Part shown: piece by piece, positions 1 to 13,458 of the stretch
Numbering within the stretch: position 1 is the first letter of the stretch
Layout of the letters: every line of letters begins with the position of its first letter
NCBI GenBank assembly: GCA_013398175.1
Contig: VZRZ01002579.1
Location: 1,161,895 to 1,225,894, forward strand
Length of the DNA: 64,000 nt
Source: Climacteris rufus
Lineage: Eukaryota; Chordata; Aves; Passeriformes; Climacteridae
Direction of reading: 5' to 3'
Notes under the pieces: model-generated
What the model saw: only the letters and a program-made list of their open reading frames with translations
What the model was told of the DNA's origin: nothing
Database searches by the model: none
Program-made: the position numbers and the translations under genes

Positions 1-1062
1 TAACCATTGGTGTTTTTCATTGTGTTTCTTATTCTTCTTGTGCATTCTCTCAAGAATAATACAAACCAGAAAGTAAATGTTATCCAGGAGTAGGTGACTA
101 ACCTTAATTAAATTTTTTTCTTATTTTGCCATTTGACTTATTTCATATTGTTTGTCCATTTTAGTAAACATGGAAATGCATAGCACAGATTCACGCAGGA
201 TCTTGCAAAATCTGTTTTCCAATTCTTCTTCATTGGTCAGAAAGCACGTAGAAACTTTAATCTGGGCTTGATTTCCTCCCTCCTATACTGGAATGTGAAA
301 ATAAAAAAGTCTTTATGCTTCATAGCATTTAGCATAGGAAGAGCATAACTGCTTCTCTTCATTTATCTAAGAATAAAGCATCTTGGTAGTGAAGACTGTG
401 CTATTACAGGAATTTATTTAATTTAGAGCAGAGTCTGGGAAACAAGTAGTCTGATGTCAAGACAGAACAGTTTTTGAAATTCATTAGTAGTGCAAAGCAA
501 AGCTGTTTGGGAAAGGTGCGTGATACGCTGAAGTGTCCAAGGTAACAAGCAAGATGGAGAGGGAGGGATTTGTCAGAGTAATATGTTGGGATTAATCCCA
601 AAGAAAAAGAAATTGTCCTATGTTTAGGATTCAAGCCTAGCATTTGGGAAGCATTGGTTAGATTAATTACCTTGCTATAACTGCTGTGTGTCATATATTA
701 CATAAAAGGTCAACACTGTGCTATCTGTGGGACTATGCAATAGAAAAACAGAGTCATAGACCAAACTAGTCACTGCAGCATTCTGTCAGGAGCTAGTGCG
801 TTTTTCAGACAAGCTTAGCAACCAAATGGAAAAGGTCTGCAAGTCCGCTTTTAACTGCTGAGTGATTTCTTCTTAATAATTTTAGCCAGACTGCAGTAGC
901 TACCTGGGCATTCATCCAGTCCAATGCACTTTTGAATGTATTTCTGGTGCAGAACAGGAGTTTTGATCCACATTTCCTCATTTGCGTGTTGGAGTACACC
1001 ACAGAGGATTGTTGAGGGAGTCCATTGGAAAAGAAATTAAGAGTTAAATTCTATTAGGAAGG

Positions 1063-1462
1063 ACATGAAGATGATTGGAGAGCTGGAGCTTAGAGTTGAG
1101 ACTGTTCAGCTTGGAGAAGAGAAAGCTCTGAGGAGACATTACAGCAGCCTTCCAGTATCTAAAGGGTCTACAAGAGAGCTGGATAGGGACTTTTCACTAG
1201 GAAATATAGTAATAGGACAAGGGCGAATGGCTTTAAACTGAGAAAGGATAGGTTTAGATTAGCTATTAAGAAGAATTTCTTTACAGTAAGGGTGGTGAGG
1301 CACAAGAACAGTTTGCCCAGAGAAGCTGTGGTTGCCCCATCCCTGGAGGTCTTCAAGGCCAGGTTGGATGGGGCTCTGAACCACTTGGTCAATCACACCC
1401 ATGACAGCAGGGTTGGAACTAGATGATCTTTAGGGTCCCATCCAACCCAAACCATTCTATGA
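1063..1462 (+). mobile_element. CR1 LINE, 3' end fragment
   Basis: This is a typical avian CR1 3' portion in + orientation: 'TTCAGCTTGGAGAAGAGAAA', 'TAGGACAAGGG', 'TTGCCCAGAGAAGCTGTGG', 'CCATCCCTGGAGGT' and the terminus 'ATCCAACCCAAACCATTCTA' + TGAT. It is 5'-truncated, as is usual, lies within FMN1 intron in sense orientation and carries several small changes. Start is approximate. Confidence 0.92.
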
Positions 1463-1548
1463 TAAAAGCTAGCAGCTGGCCAACTTTGAGTTTCTTATTT
1501 ATCATTTCCTACTTGTTCCTTGGTATATATTCTATCCTAGATGTTCTT

Positions 1549-1584
1549 GTGCTCATACAGGTGCTCATATAGGTGCTCATACGT
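1549..1584. repeat. Three-copy 12-bp tandem repeat
   Basis: Units GTGCTCATACAG, GTGCTCATATAG and GTGCTCATACGT run back to back in FMN1 intron. Confidence 0.95.
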
Positions 1585-4500
1585 GGTTATTTATGCGTCT
1601 CATCTAGTAGCACCTGTTGTATTAACCCTGGAAAAGCAACCTTCTTTTATTAGTTTATAGCCCTGTACATATATTGAGGGTAGGAGGATGATAGCATAAT
1701 ATATTATATTACAGGAAAAAAGTGTTTTCACTCAAAATTGCTGCTTTTCTATCAAAGCAGTCTAAGAAGTGTAAAGCAAGTTGTTAGTAGTAGTGAATCA
1801 GAAGTCAAGAAGACTCCAAGACACCTTTTTCACAATACACTAGTATTTTTAATTTCTCTCTTACTGTCATCAGTAAAATATATTTTTTATTTGATTTGTA
1901 TTTTAATACAGTCAAAGATTAGGAAGAACATTACATTGGCACTAACTTCCTTTCATGTTGTGACAATATTATACTGTTGTTTTTAAGACAGATACAGAGT
2001 TTATGTTTTAAGTTGTTACTCAAAGCTTTTTGGTGGAGCTTGTCTGTAATGACATTCCCAAATATAAGAAACCTCTGAGAACTCTTTAAAATTCTTGCTT
2101 GTATGCAATAAAATTACAGCTTTTCTTCCCAAGAAGATTATTAGCAGAAAGCAAGAGAAATATTCTAAAACTGTATATGAAATTTAGTCACATACTTCCC
2201 ACTGGTGTTGTACTCCTCTGCTTTAATATATCTATCAGCTTATGGTACTTGTGTTCCATTTTATTTGTAAAGCTCTTGAACATCTTAATGCCAAACAAGT
2301 GAAGTAAAAATCAAGGATTACTTTTAAGAACACTAAATTTCAGTAATGGCTGTCTGTTAAAATACCATGTGTAAACAAAAGCAGAAGAGCAGTAGCACTT
2401 GTAGGGATCTTAGCAGTTGACCAGATTTTCTTACCTGCAATTATGAAGCTGCTTATGTCAACTAAAATATATATCTCTGTACAGATAAACAGTCCTAGAA
2501 AGCATGAGACTCTCTTCCAGATTGTGTGACTATCCACTCTGCATATCAAGTACTGATTCTTCCTCTTGTGAATAAAATGAAAACTTTTAACTTTAAAGCT
2601 TTATTTTCTGTTCTACGTACCATAACTTTTTTTCTCTTCATTTGTTTTCACTGAAATGTTTTATTATCTCTGCCACACGTATGCAGTTCTCACATTAAAC
2701 AGTGTGGGAGGATATTTATGTCCAGTGTCAAACATGAAAAATATGTCATACTTCCTTGCAGTGATAATATTTGCTTAAAACTTTTTATGCTTCCCAGCAA
2801 TGACATTACAGACCAGGCAAAGTTTGTGTTTAGATCTGGAACACTGTTTTATATGCCAGGAGCAGAATTACTTTAATCTTTCAAACAGTTTGTGACAGAC
2901 ATAACTGTTTTCATCACTCAAAGATTGTCATATTTAAACAGATGAAAGAGTGATTTACATAAATTGGCATGAGTGTGCAAAGCACAGAACCTTATTGCTC
3001 TGGTACTCTGAGAATGTATAGTTAGACAATAGCCTCAGCCCATAAGACACCAAATAAGTTGTCCTGGTATGTGATTGCATCCATATGCCTCTTAAGTAAT
3101 GCAATATTGACAATGAGCTGATTCAAAGAACAAGAATTTGCCCTGAAATTAGTATTTCCTCCTACACTACCAGAAGAATTAAAATCCTGAATCAAAGTCC
3201 TGAAAATTGGTGTTAATTACAGCTATGACGCTTCAGGAAACTTTTGATTTATTATTTTTGAAACAGATATACATCAATTTGCTATAACTGGTTTCAGGAT
3301 ATAGTGATATATCATGGCTTACTATAAAAATTGGAAGGTTACGCTCTATTAGAATGTAATATGAATGTAATTTAGGAGAACTGGCAATTGAAAATTCAAT
3401 GCCATCCTCTCTTAGAAGAAAAGGAGAGAATCTCTTATAGACAACAGTTCCAACTTCCTTTCAATTTGATTGTTTTATACTGAACTACCATGGCTATTAC
3501 AAGGCCACTGGCATGTCGTGATACAAAAGGATTTCCTGTTAATTGCAACTAAGTTACATAATGAATGTTAGTGTTGATACCCCTGATTTAATACAAAAAT
3601 ATTATTTATATGATAGTTATAAAATCTATTCCTAGAATTACTGATACTGTTGCTATAACCACTATCAGCTATCTGGAGTTCAGCATCCTCTTTAAAGTAT
3701 CATTGTAACCTCTATTTTCTGCTCAATTCCACTGGATTTCTGTATCATAGACTTAGAAGTAAACAGGACTGTAGGTTATGTATGTTGGGTTTTCACAGGG
3801 ATCCTATTAGGTGTTTCTTTTAGTCCAGATGCTTTCTTCTTTACTATGTTCTTCTGAATTTCCGGCATGATTTCCTATTTATCTGCTTTTCTTCTTGTGT
3901 CTTCATGTGCTGATATTCAAAGCCAGTGTACTAATGGAATGAGCAGAGTCAAGATGTACTAAGGAAAGAGCAGAGTCAAGAACTGGAAGGGATTGGATAG
4001 TAGAGAATCAGGCACTTAAATAATAAAGGCCCAAACACTCTTGTTGCTGAAAGGCCCCAGTACTTACCATCACACTGGTCATTCTTACTTTGTGTTTGTC
4101 CCCTGTACTCTATAATTTCACACCATAGCCTTTGTATTAAACTTGGAAATACCCTTCGCTGCTACCATATAATACAAATTGATTATGACAATAACACGCT
4201 TAATCTGATATGCAATTACGTGGAATTTATCTGTAGACTTTTGTAATTTTGGTATGTTAATACCTTTTCTCAAGTATTTTTTGGACCTGTGCAAGCACAT
4301 CTATACCCTGTTTTAATGCTTTTGAGCATGATTGATAAAAATACTAGATGCTGAAAATTTCATCAAGAAATTGAAGCACTCTGAATTAGAATCTCTTATG
4401 ATGTAGCACTCTGATTTCCTTTTTAAGCAATAAGAACAGGGAAAACCTGCAGTCTTGCTGAACAGGATATAGCTGGACCATTGTTTTAAGAACAAAACCA

Positions 4501-7500
4501 ATCAAAATATTCATAGGGCAGTTATCAGAAATTTCAAGCTAGTTATAGGACAAAGTACTAGGTTGCTACTAAACTCTCAAAATTGAGAATGACAGAGTAG
4601 AACCATATGGATAATATAGTGTTGTGAGATTACAGCTGTGATTAAACACAGACTTCTCCTAAATGTTAAAAAAAAGTCTGATTTCAGGTTATCATTCAAC
4701 CTTTCCTGCAACTTCTTGGATATCTTTGTGCCTAAATACTTCAGATGCCAGGGCAAGATATTTAAAAGTTTACCTTTGTCCTGTGAGGAGCCTTTACAAT
4801 GCTGCTTTGGAAGATTCAGACCAAGGTGGAGAAATCAAAAGTTTTATTTCTCTTAAGAGTTGTATGTATGAAATTTATTGGAATTTATTAATACTTCTTT
4901 CATGGCATGTAAATGAAGTCAAACTTTTTAGTATCAGGATTTTTCAGCTATCTAAACATTGAACTCACCTGTTTGGAAAGTACCTAAAAAGATTTTTAAA
5001 GGACTTCAGCTTCTGAACAACATATTTTAGGATATAACTGTTTGTACAAAGCATGTGTATGAAGTCTTTCATCTTGGGAATGTCCTACAGTCTGAAAGTT
5101 CCTGCCACAAAATGTTGCCATGACTGGAACAGGTGTTACAGAGGTTCCTGGTGCCCTAGGACTGGCGGGGATACCTGACTAGACACGACAGTGTAGCTTC
5201 TGTGGCCATGCAGAAATCTTCAAATGTTAAAGAATATAATGCTAAAAGGGCAAAATACTCTATAAAATGTATTTGGTTTGATTACCTATGGAGTTATCAA
5301 TACAGTTGATTAGTAAATGTTTACAGTATGTTGCCTTAACTTCAGTTTTACACAAAGGGCTTGACCCAGCATTGACATGAAGGGGAATTGGATAGGGCAG
5401 ATATATGTGTTAGAGATTATTAAGCTTTATACATCAAGAATTCTTTCCTTACATGTAATTGGGCAGGTGCTAGGACAGAGAATCCCCAGGTTTAGTTAGA
5501 AGAGTTGATTCTATGATTTCTATTTGAACTAATGGTAGGGGAACATTGACTTTTCTTCCTTTTAAATTCCAGTCATTTTTCATTATAATGTAATTTGATA
5601 CGGGTTTGGTTTTGTTGTGAATGAAGTACATTTTCTCAGGATTCAAAATTTATTTTCAAACTTAAAAAATATTGCCAATAATCTTACGATATTTCTGAAA
5701 ATATTTTAAAGTAAGTTGCCCTATTAAATATTTGATGTAAAGAATATTCTGTGGTTATAGATGTGAATGAACCAAATTTCAAAGTATATTGTTACTTTTA
5801 CCTGCATATGATTTTTAATTTTTTTTTCAAGTTAAGTTTTGAAGTTAAGATTCAAGGCATTCTTGTTCTAACTGAGAATAAAACTAAGAGGAATGAAGCT
5901 CATTATGACTGTTTTATTACAGCAGAATGAATTTAGATGCAAATGATTTGTGTTAATTAACTTTCTCAGAAATAGTTTTTGTGATTTTTATAGTCAGTAT
6001 TAAATCAATGTGATAGTCAAATAAAACTTGAACTGTGACTACAATTATATTTAACTCTTCTACTAATATGAAAGTTGGGATTGCCTTTTGCACAGATCTA
6101 GTATTATTATTGAGTAAAGGCCATTTCCAAGAGATAGGAGGTATCTCATAAACAATAAGGTAATAATAAAGGCCGAGAGATACAGCAAGCAGAAAGTCTG
6201 CAGTGATGTGCCTGGCTGGTGCACTCACATTCTTTGGTCGTGTTATCTAGTACTCATATCCTCTTCTTTCCTTTTAAATGAGGATAAACATGAGCATTTA
6301 AAAATGTTTACATACACTGCAGGGAAAAAATTCCAGATGCTCCCAGCATAGAGTTCAAGAGAAAATCAGCAAGCTGTAGAACACCAGAAGAGATCAGGTA
6401 GATGCAGTAGTAACTCTTATTTTCCTGGTCTTAAAGTAAGCTAACATGAGATTTTTTTTCTTTTGTATACACTCTCATTTCTCTCATCACGGTTGTATGT
6501 GAGTACTTTCAAGGAATTAATTAAATTACCTGACTAAAGTGTCACACATGCTTTACTGTTTCCAAGATCCTTCCCCCATAAGGAGAATAGTACAGTTTTT
6601 ATTTAGAAATTGAGACATCTTTTTTTCAAATATGTTCTTCTGTATGTTTACCACAAAGAAGACAAGCTCAGAAAAAAATCAGTGCCTTGTATTTGAATGC
6701 AGTTTGGTGTTTCTTGTAAAAACATCATTAAAAACAATCCTAACAAAATGCTTTTTAATGTTAGTATCCTGTATTTTATTTGTGGCAAAAAGGAGAAGTA
6801 TTTCATGTCCAAGTTTGCCTCTTTTTTTATATTTTATTTCAAATTACAGGCCTTTCAAACTAGTAGCTGGATAAATTTTCCTACATAAATCAAAGTTCTA
6901 GGAAATCTTTGATTTAAAAACAAGAATTAATGCATTGGAAGTACAAAATAATTTGACAAATATTTGAGATTTTGTGGAGGAAATTACACCATTTTTGTTT
7001 GAGAAAGTATTGCGTCTGTACTATAACTGCTTTTAACTGTTTATCATAACTATTTGTTTAGAATATATGTAGTCCAACCACAAGGATTTTTCTATTGTTG
7101 TATTCTTTAATTATAAGTTAAATAAGACACAAATGCCTTGTCATAAAGGCATAGGTGACTTTGAGCAATATGTTTTCTTTATTTTTGTACTTGTTTCTTG
7201 TTTAATTCTACCTATTTAAATTTCATATTTCTCATGTTGAATCTTAGGGTTTCATATTAAATATGAATCTTTATAAACAGTAGCACTGTTGGTTAAAACC
7301 TATGAGTTTTATTGAAAGATTTTTACTTTCTTGTTTAAGGCATACAATTTTTTTTTGTAAACAGCATCCTGCTAGGTGTTCTTCAAATTTAGTTTTTATT
7401 CAGGTATGAAGAAGACTACATTGAACTTCAGAGTCCAAACTATATCAGTGATATTAATAGATAAATGTAGGGAAGTTTGCTGTTTATTGTCTTATAACTG

Positions 7501-10500
7501 ATCTATAGTTTTATAAGACATTCTCAAAAAAAGGGCTGATAATTTGACACATTTCACATCACTAAAATGTAGTAATGGATGTTTAAAAAATAGGCACAAT
7601 CTACCTTAATAATTCACCTTAACTTTTAAATGTGAATATCCAATATCAATACTTAGATTTAATTTTATTTTCATTTTTATTTTATTTACCATTAAATATG
7701 GATAGCTGTGTGTTTGAAAATCCGTCCTGTCTATATGGCTGAACAAAAAGGGGAAGGTGACTGTCATACTTCCAAGCAACACATTTTTAGAAGGTCAGAA
7801 TTATTAAATTCATTCACAATAATGTAGTTTTTCTGTTCATGCTTTTTATTGACAGTCTTTGTTTCTTAAAGAAACTTCATTGCTATTTTTCTATTTAAAG
7901 AGAAACATAGCAAAGAAACAGATGTGTCCCATATAAAATATGCAATAAATCTTGTCTCACAAATTCTTTGCTCTGAACTTTTTGACAGAAACTGTCAAAT
8001 ATCCACTTTAATTCTAGTATAAAATGTTCACTTTGTGTCATGGCGCCAACCACCATATGCTGGAATAAAGCCGGTAACCAGCAATAAAAAAAGGCAACAT
8101 ACGCACCTTTGAAACGGTACAAGCAATCAGCAGTGAGAAAGGTCTATATAAATCTATAGAGAATTAATCTCAGCTTTGCTACTATCCTGCTGTGCATTTA
8201 CAATGAGACTTTGCTCCCGACCACCAGAAGTGACTTACTTTGCAGGAGGAGTGTATCCTAATGAGGGGAAAATGTAGGGAAAACAAAGCAGCAGCTTTTA
8301 ACCCCCCACCCCCAATGTTTGGATCACCTAGAAGAGCATGTCCTAGTGTGTTCAAACATGTGGGGCCACTACACATCACGCATTGTTGTACTTTAGCTGG
8401 TCATGTGAAACCAATCCTGACTGAGCTCAATCAGCAGAAATAACTTTAGCTTCATAAATCATTGTTATCATTCCACAGGAGGAGGCATTGCTATGGATTT
8501 TCTCTCCTCAAACTTTTCAGGCCACAAATTTCACAAAGCTTTTCTGAAATTAGTTTAATTATATCTGTATAATTATTCATTCTTTACCCACCAGATTAGC
8601 AGTGAGTTCACAATCAAATTAATTTTTTCTTTAATAATATTATTTTGTTTTTGAGAAGACCTTCTGTTTTTTATTGTTTTTTAATAATCATTCAACTATT
8701 TTAAAATATTGTGCTTGGTGTAAAAATGTGCCAATCTTTAAAAATTTTACTTCTGCTTACAAAAGAAGATTGTAGTTACAGATAATCTGGATAGTTAGTT
8801 TTCCAGACACAGAACAGATTGGATTTAACCTTGTTCTGTTTGAAAGGATTAGAACTAATTTTTCAGTTCCGTAAACTGTTTAGATACATTTAGTCAGAGA
8901 TTAATCTTGGAATTAGAACACAACATTATAGGAGTTTATTAGAAAGAAAGTAGAATTAGAATATATATCTCTAGTGTTTTAACTACTAATAGGCTTTAAA
9001 AAATATTTATTATCTGGAACCCCAAGCATGAGAGAATGAGGGATTAATGTCTTGATTACATTTTAACAGAATGGAGTTTCAAATAATTTGATTGTATAAG
9101 TAAAATTGAAAAAATGTAATGCTAATTCTTGTTTTGTAATTAATGCTTCTAGAACACAGGCAAATAAGACTAACATTAATCCTATTTTTAATGAAAAAAT
9201 TACGCTTTTGTATGGAAGCTAATTTTCTTTTAGCTTAAAAATCTTCTTTCACTAAATACAGTAGAAGCATCACACAAAGAAACATACATTTTAAGAAATA
9301 GAGGAGTTTATGTAGATAAATGTAACTTTTTTTTCTTCATGGTTAGTTTTAATGTTCTGGTAAGATGACCTTCAACACTTTTTTCTGGCACGTTTACAGA
9401 CAGCATTATCACTTTTAAAAGAAAACATAATTTCCTAGGTTTTTTATTACCTATGATAATAAACACTTTCTTGAATATGTTACTTGAGCACATTCTGCTG
9501 GTGTTGTGTGGGTCTGTGTGTGTGCAAATCTCTGTTATTTGTTATGTTTTTGTAAAATTAAAAATACTGAATCTAATATTTAATATTTAACGATTTCTAT
9601 GTGGTAAATGTTATTTAATTATTCCTTGACACATACCTAAAATAAGTTGATAACTTAAATTCTTGATAACTTGTGGGATACTTGTTTGTTAAGCAGCTTT
9701 CCAAGACTGCACAGAGAATCTCTGTACTGTAGAAACATCTGTACATTTTCATCATTGGATGTGAGTTTCTTAGTTAAAAACAATTTCTGTACCACTGCAG
9801 AGGAAAATAAACTTGTGAGAACTCTTTCAGGGAAGGGTGATTAAGACCTCATGGCAGCAAGTGTTCTGAAGATTGTTTTGAAAGGATTTAAGATGTCTAT
9901 ACCAGTATTTAAGCCATCTTAAAAAAAAGGCATAGCCAAATTCCATGTTAAAAATGTGATATTTTTTAATTTAAATAAAAGATAAAAGAAACAAGGCTTA
10001 TGTGATCATACTGGCTGTTTATTATTTCCCTGCCAATAATTTTTAATGCATTGGCCAATTTTGACCAAATGTGACAGGGTTAGAGATCCTGAGATATTAA
10101 GATCTCAAAGTCTCAATAAAAATATGTGTCTAAATAGACAACAGTGACCCTATTGGCCTTCCAGGGAGACAAAGGCTGTATCATGAACTCACCCCTTAAT
10201 TAAACATTAATGAATCCATCTGGGAACTAACTCTAAAATACAGACCCACAGTAGGCCAAATTTCATTGATTCCATTGCTCCCAGACCTTCTTGTTTAACT
10301 GATAGAATAGAAGAAAGATCTCTTCATGGGCATGGGTCTTTCATTTGGGGATTTTTTTGCTCTCTAATATGCTGTAATAGAAAACTATTAGTTATACAAT
10401 CAAATATTTATATATAATTTTCGAGCTCCTGTTGAATTCCCCGAGTTCATAAAGCCTACCAATTAGAAATTAGTAACTAGCTAAAGACAGTTTATCAAGT

Positions 10501-11920
10501 AATACATATTGGAAAATTACTTGCTAGAAAGTTTTATGTAGAACATTTTAGTTTCTTCATTTTTTTTGAAATAGAAAATTCTTAGAAGACAAAAAAGCTC
10601 CAGCATGAGAATGGTGGACTGTAGCCATGTGAAATAATTTGCAGTCATATATTTTTTCAAATTTGAAATATAATACAGAACAACAAAAAACAAAACAAAA
10701 TGTTTCATACTGTATGTATTCTGTCATGTTTGCTATGTTTATATATGAAATCAACTAAGTAATAAGAATTCTTTTGTTTAGAACTAAATTAAAAGTAATA
10801 TTGTTTCTCAAAATACAGTGTTACATTAAAAGTTACTCAATATAATAATGTAGAAATAGTAGAAAATTCCAGTTTTATGTATAGCTCTAGACAGATGTTT
10901 TTGGAGAATATCTCTTCCTAGATCAAGATACATGCCTCTACAATTTCTCAAACATTGTAATTTTTGAAAAATTTAAGGTTAGTGAGAAAGCCTATTCAAT
11001 AATTAGTATGAAAAGTATAAATATCTGAAATTACAAAATTAATTTTTACTGTGAGTACCTCATTTCTGAGAACTTCTATACCCTCTGTTGCTATATTCTT
11101 TATTACAGAATATGCTTTCAAAAAGCAAAACAGTTTTAAAATTGGATTCAGTCTGTATGAAATGTAAAACTTCATCCTAGTAGCATAGAACACTAAACTA
11201 GGAATTGAATTTCCATGTCTTTAACAATTCCAAAATCCCCATTTTCAAACCTAGCACCAGACTCAGTCTTGTTAGTCAAACTATCTTTTTAAAAAACATT
11301 ATCTTCCAGTTTGATAACAAACAAAACAAACCAAAAAAAAATTTAAAGTATCCATTTTCTGATTTTACATTCTTTTGCATTCATAAAGGGATTTTTGTAA
11401 ATACTTTTTTTATTTGCACTGGACATTTGTTAATTTATTAAAGAGATGCTATTAATTTTATTTACATTTCCTTAAAATTCACATTTCAAGAAAACAGCAA
11501 TGTCAGGTATTAAAATACATTTTCACATGTTTCATAGTATAAATTACTAATTCATAACATTTGCAATGTGTTCTATTTATGGCCTTTCATGCAGAGCCCA
11601 GTATTTTTCTAGACAGTGAGATAACACTAAGAATGAAAAGATTAAACAGGTGTTGATGATACTTATGAACACTTTGTATGAATTGCTAGCTACATGCTAT
11701 TGGCTTTGCTATCATCAGCTAAAATAATAAAGCTTCATACTGCATTGAAAACTGCAGAATGTTTGACATGCTAAATCAAATTTTTGGACACCTTGGCTAT
11801 AGTAAAAAAATATAACTGTAGTCTTGATTATTATGTATATAAATGGCCCAAAATATCCAATTTATCTAAATCTTCAGAGTCATCTCTGTGGCTGTATGAT
11901 TACTGTATATGGCTGCGTGC

Positions 11921-12466
11921 TGTTGTACTGGGTCCAGCTGGGGTGGAGTTAATTTTCTTCATAGCAGCTGGTATGGGGATGTGTTTTGGGTTTGTGGCTA
12001 AAACAGTGTTGATTGTACAGGAGTGTTTTGGCTGTTGTTGAGCAGCACTTGCACATTGTCAAGGCTTTCTCTTTGTCTCAGTCTGTTCCTTCAGCAATAG
12101 GCCAGAGTGGGCAGGAATTGGAAGGTGTCACAACCTGGATAGCTGACTCAAAGTAGCAAAGGGATATTCCATGCATGTAGACTCATGCTCAGCAATGAAA
12201 AAGACGGGGAAAGGATTTTGGGAGAGGTGGTATTGCTCCAAAAATGGCTAGGCATCACTCTGCCTGTGGGAGGTGGTGAGAGGTTGCCCTTGCATCACTT
12301 GGGTTTTTTCTTCCCCTTCATGTATTGAACTGTGTTTATCTTGACACGTAAGTTTTTCTCAATTTTGCTCGTCCTGTTCTCTCCTCCATCCAATTGAGGG
12401 GTATAGAGGAAGAGTGAGTGAATGTTTGTGTGGTGTACAGCTACTGGCCGCAGTCAACCCATCATG
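11921..12466 (+). mobile_element. Degenerate solo LTR, avian ERVL type
   Basis: I recognise this as an old copy of the common avian ERVL-class LTR. The markers are 'GGGTCCAGCTGGGGTGGAGT' + TAATTTTCTTC near the 5' end, 'AAAACAGTGTTGATTGTACA', 'GTTTTGGCTGTTGTTGAGCA', 'AAAGGGATATTCCAT', 'CATGCTCAGCAATGAAAAAG' (a decayed poly(A) signal, AATGAA for AATAAA) and 'ATCTTGACACGTAAGTTTTT' + CTCA near the 3' end. It lies in sense orientation in FMN1 intron. No internal retroviral genes are present, so it is a solo LTR. The ends are estimated within about 10 bp. Confidence 0.85.
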
Positions 12467-12838
12467 ATTCTACAATAGCAACCCTTGGGAAAACCCATTC
12501 TAGATTGCTCATGATAGTTCCTTGCAGCTCAAAGAACTGCCATGTGCTAGCAAGTGCACCCTTATGAAAATTTTGTTTTCCATGCTACTACTTGTGGACC
12601 AGTAAGTCTTGAGTCAAGTATTTCTTAAAAATTAAATCTATTCAAAAATTTTCACTGTGAACAGATATATTGAAATCAAAACCAAGGAAGGTTTATTTCA
12701 TCGTGCTCTAATCCTGCCGGTCTTTGCACTACTATAGTGTGGGATGCTAGTAGTTTGAGCATGTCCAGAATTTTGTACAGAAACAGAGAACAGTTGTGTA
12801 ACTGTTGAGCTTTTGATGTTCCTCTATAGTCATTTTAT

Positions 12839-12844
12839 CACTAG
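12839..12844. repeat. Target-site duplication CACTAG, left copy
   Basis: It is identical to 13453-13458 and brackets the solo LTR exactly, leaving TG...CA ends on the - strand. Confidence 0.88.
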
Positions 12845-13452
12845 TGCCGCGGGTAGAAAGCATGAGTAACGCGGAGTCTTTTGCGTCAGTCCTGTTTGCC
12901 TAGATAACGCGACTCAGGCCTTATCTAGTCTCCAATCAGAGGCGAGCAGAGCATCAGAACTCCCGCAGATCTTGGCTTAGCTCACGCACAGCGGTTTAAT
13001 TTATGCAGGGAAGTGAAGAGACGAGAAAGGGTTCTTTTCCGCTTATCGCCAGTACGTTTTATTGCTGGACCATGGTGCAGAGAAGACGGCCAAAATGGCG
13101 CTCGGGGCGTGTTATAAAACAGGTGAGGGGCGGGCAGCCGGGAGAGCCAATCACTGCAGAGGACCACAATGATTGACAGGGGCGCCGGCCAGTGAGTCGG
13201 CTGTCTGCACCCGGCATGGGAACCAATGAGCTGTTCCCCTGGGCGGGGACAGCCCCTGCCACCCTGGGCCAGGACGGCCCCCACGGAGCCGGGGCTGCAC
13301 CACGCCAGCTGCTGCGCAGGGGCGGGGAAAGGACCAACACCGTGTGGGCGGGGGGGAAGGAACCGGCACTGCGCTGGGGGGGAAAGGAACCGACGGTCCC
13401 AGCCTGGCAGGGCCGGGCCTGGTCGCAAGCCACACCCAGAGGCACCACAACA
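12845..13452 (-). mobile_element. Intact solo LTR with 6-bp target duplication
   Basis: This GC-rich, CpG-rich element is 608 bp long. On the - strand it begins TGTTGTGGTGCC and ends TACCCGCGGCA, that is TG...CA, and it is flanked by the direct repeat CACTAG at 12839-12844 and 13453-13458. The 6-bp duplication and TG/CA ends fit an alpha/betaretrovirus-like (ERVK-class) LTR. A - strand TATA-like TTTTATAA (13112-13119) is followed about 50 nt downstream by AATAAA (13058-13063), and CCAAT boxes lie near 13148 and 13222. No viral genes remain. It is antisense to FMN1. The overlapping open frames of 88-182 codons are by-products of GC content. Confidence 0.9.
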
Positions 13453-13458
13453 CACTAG
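13453..13458. repeat. Target-site duplication CACTAG, right copy
   Basis: It is identical to 12839-12844; see the LTR between them. Confidence 0.88.
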
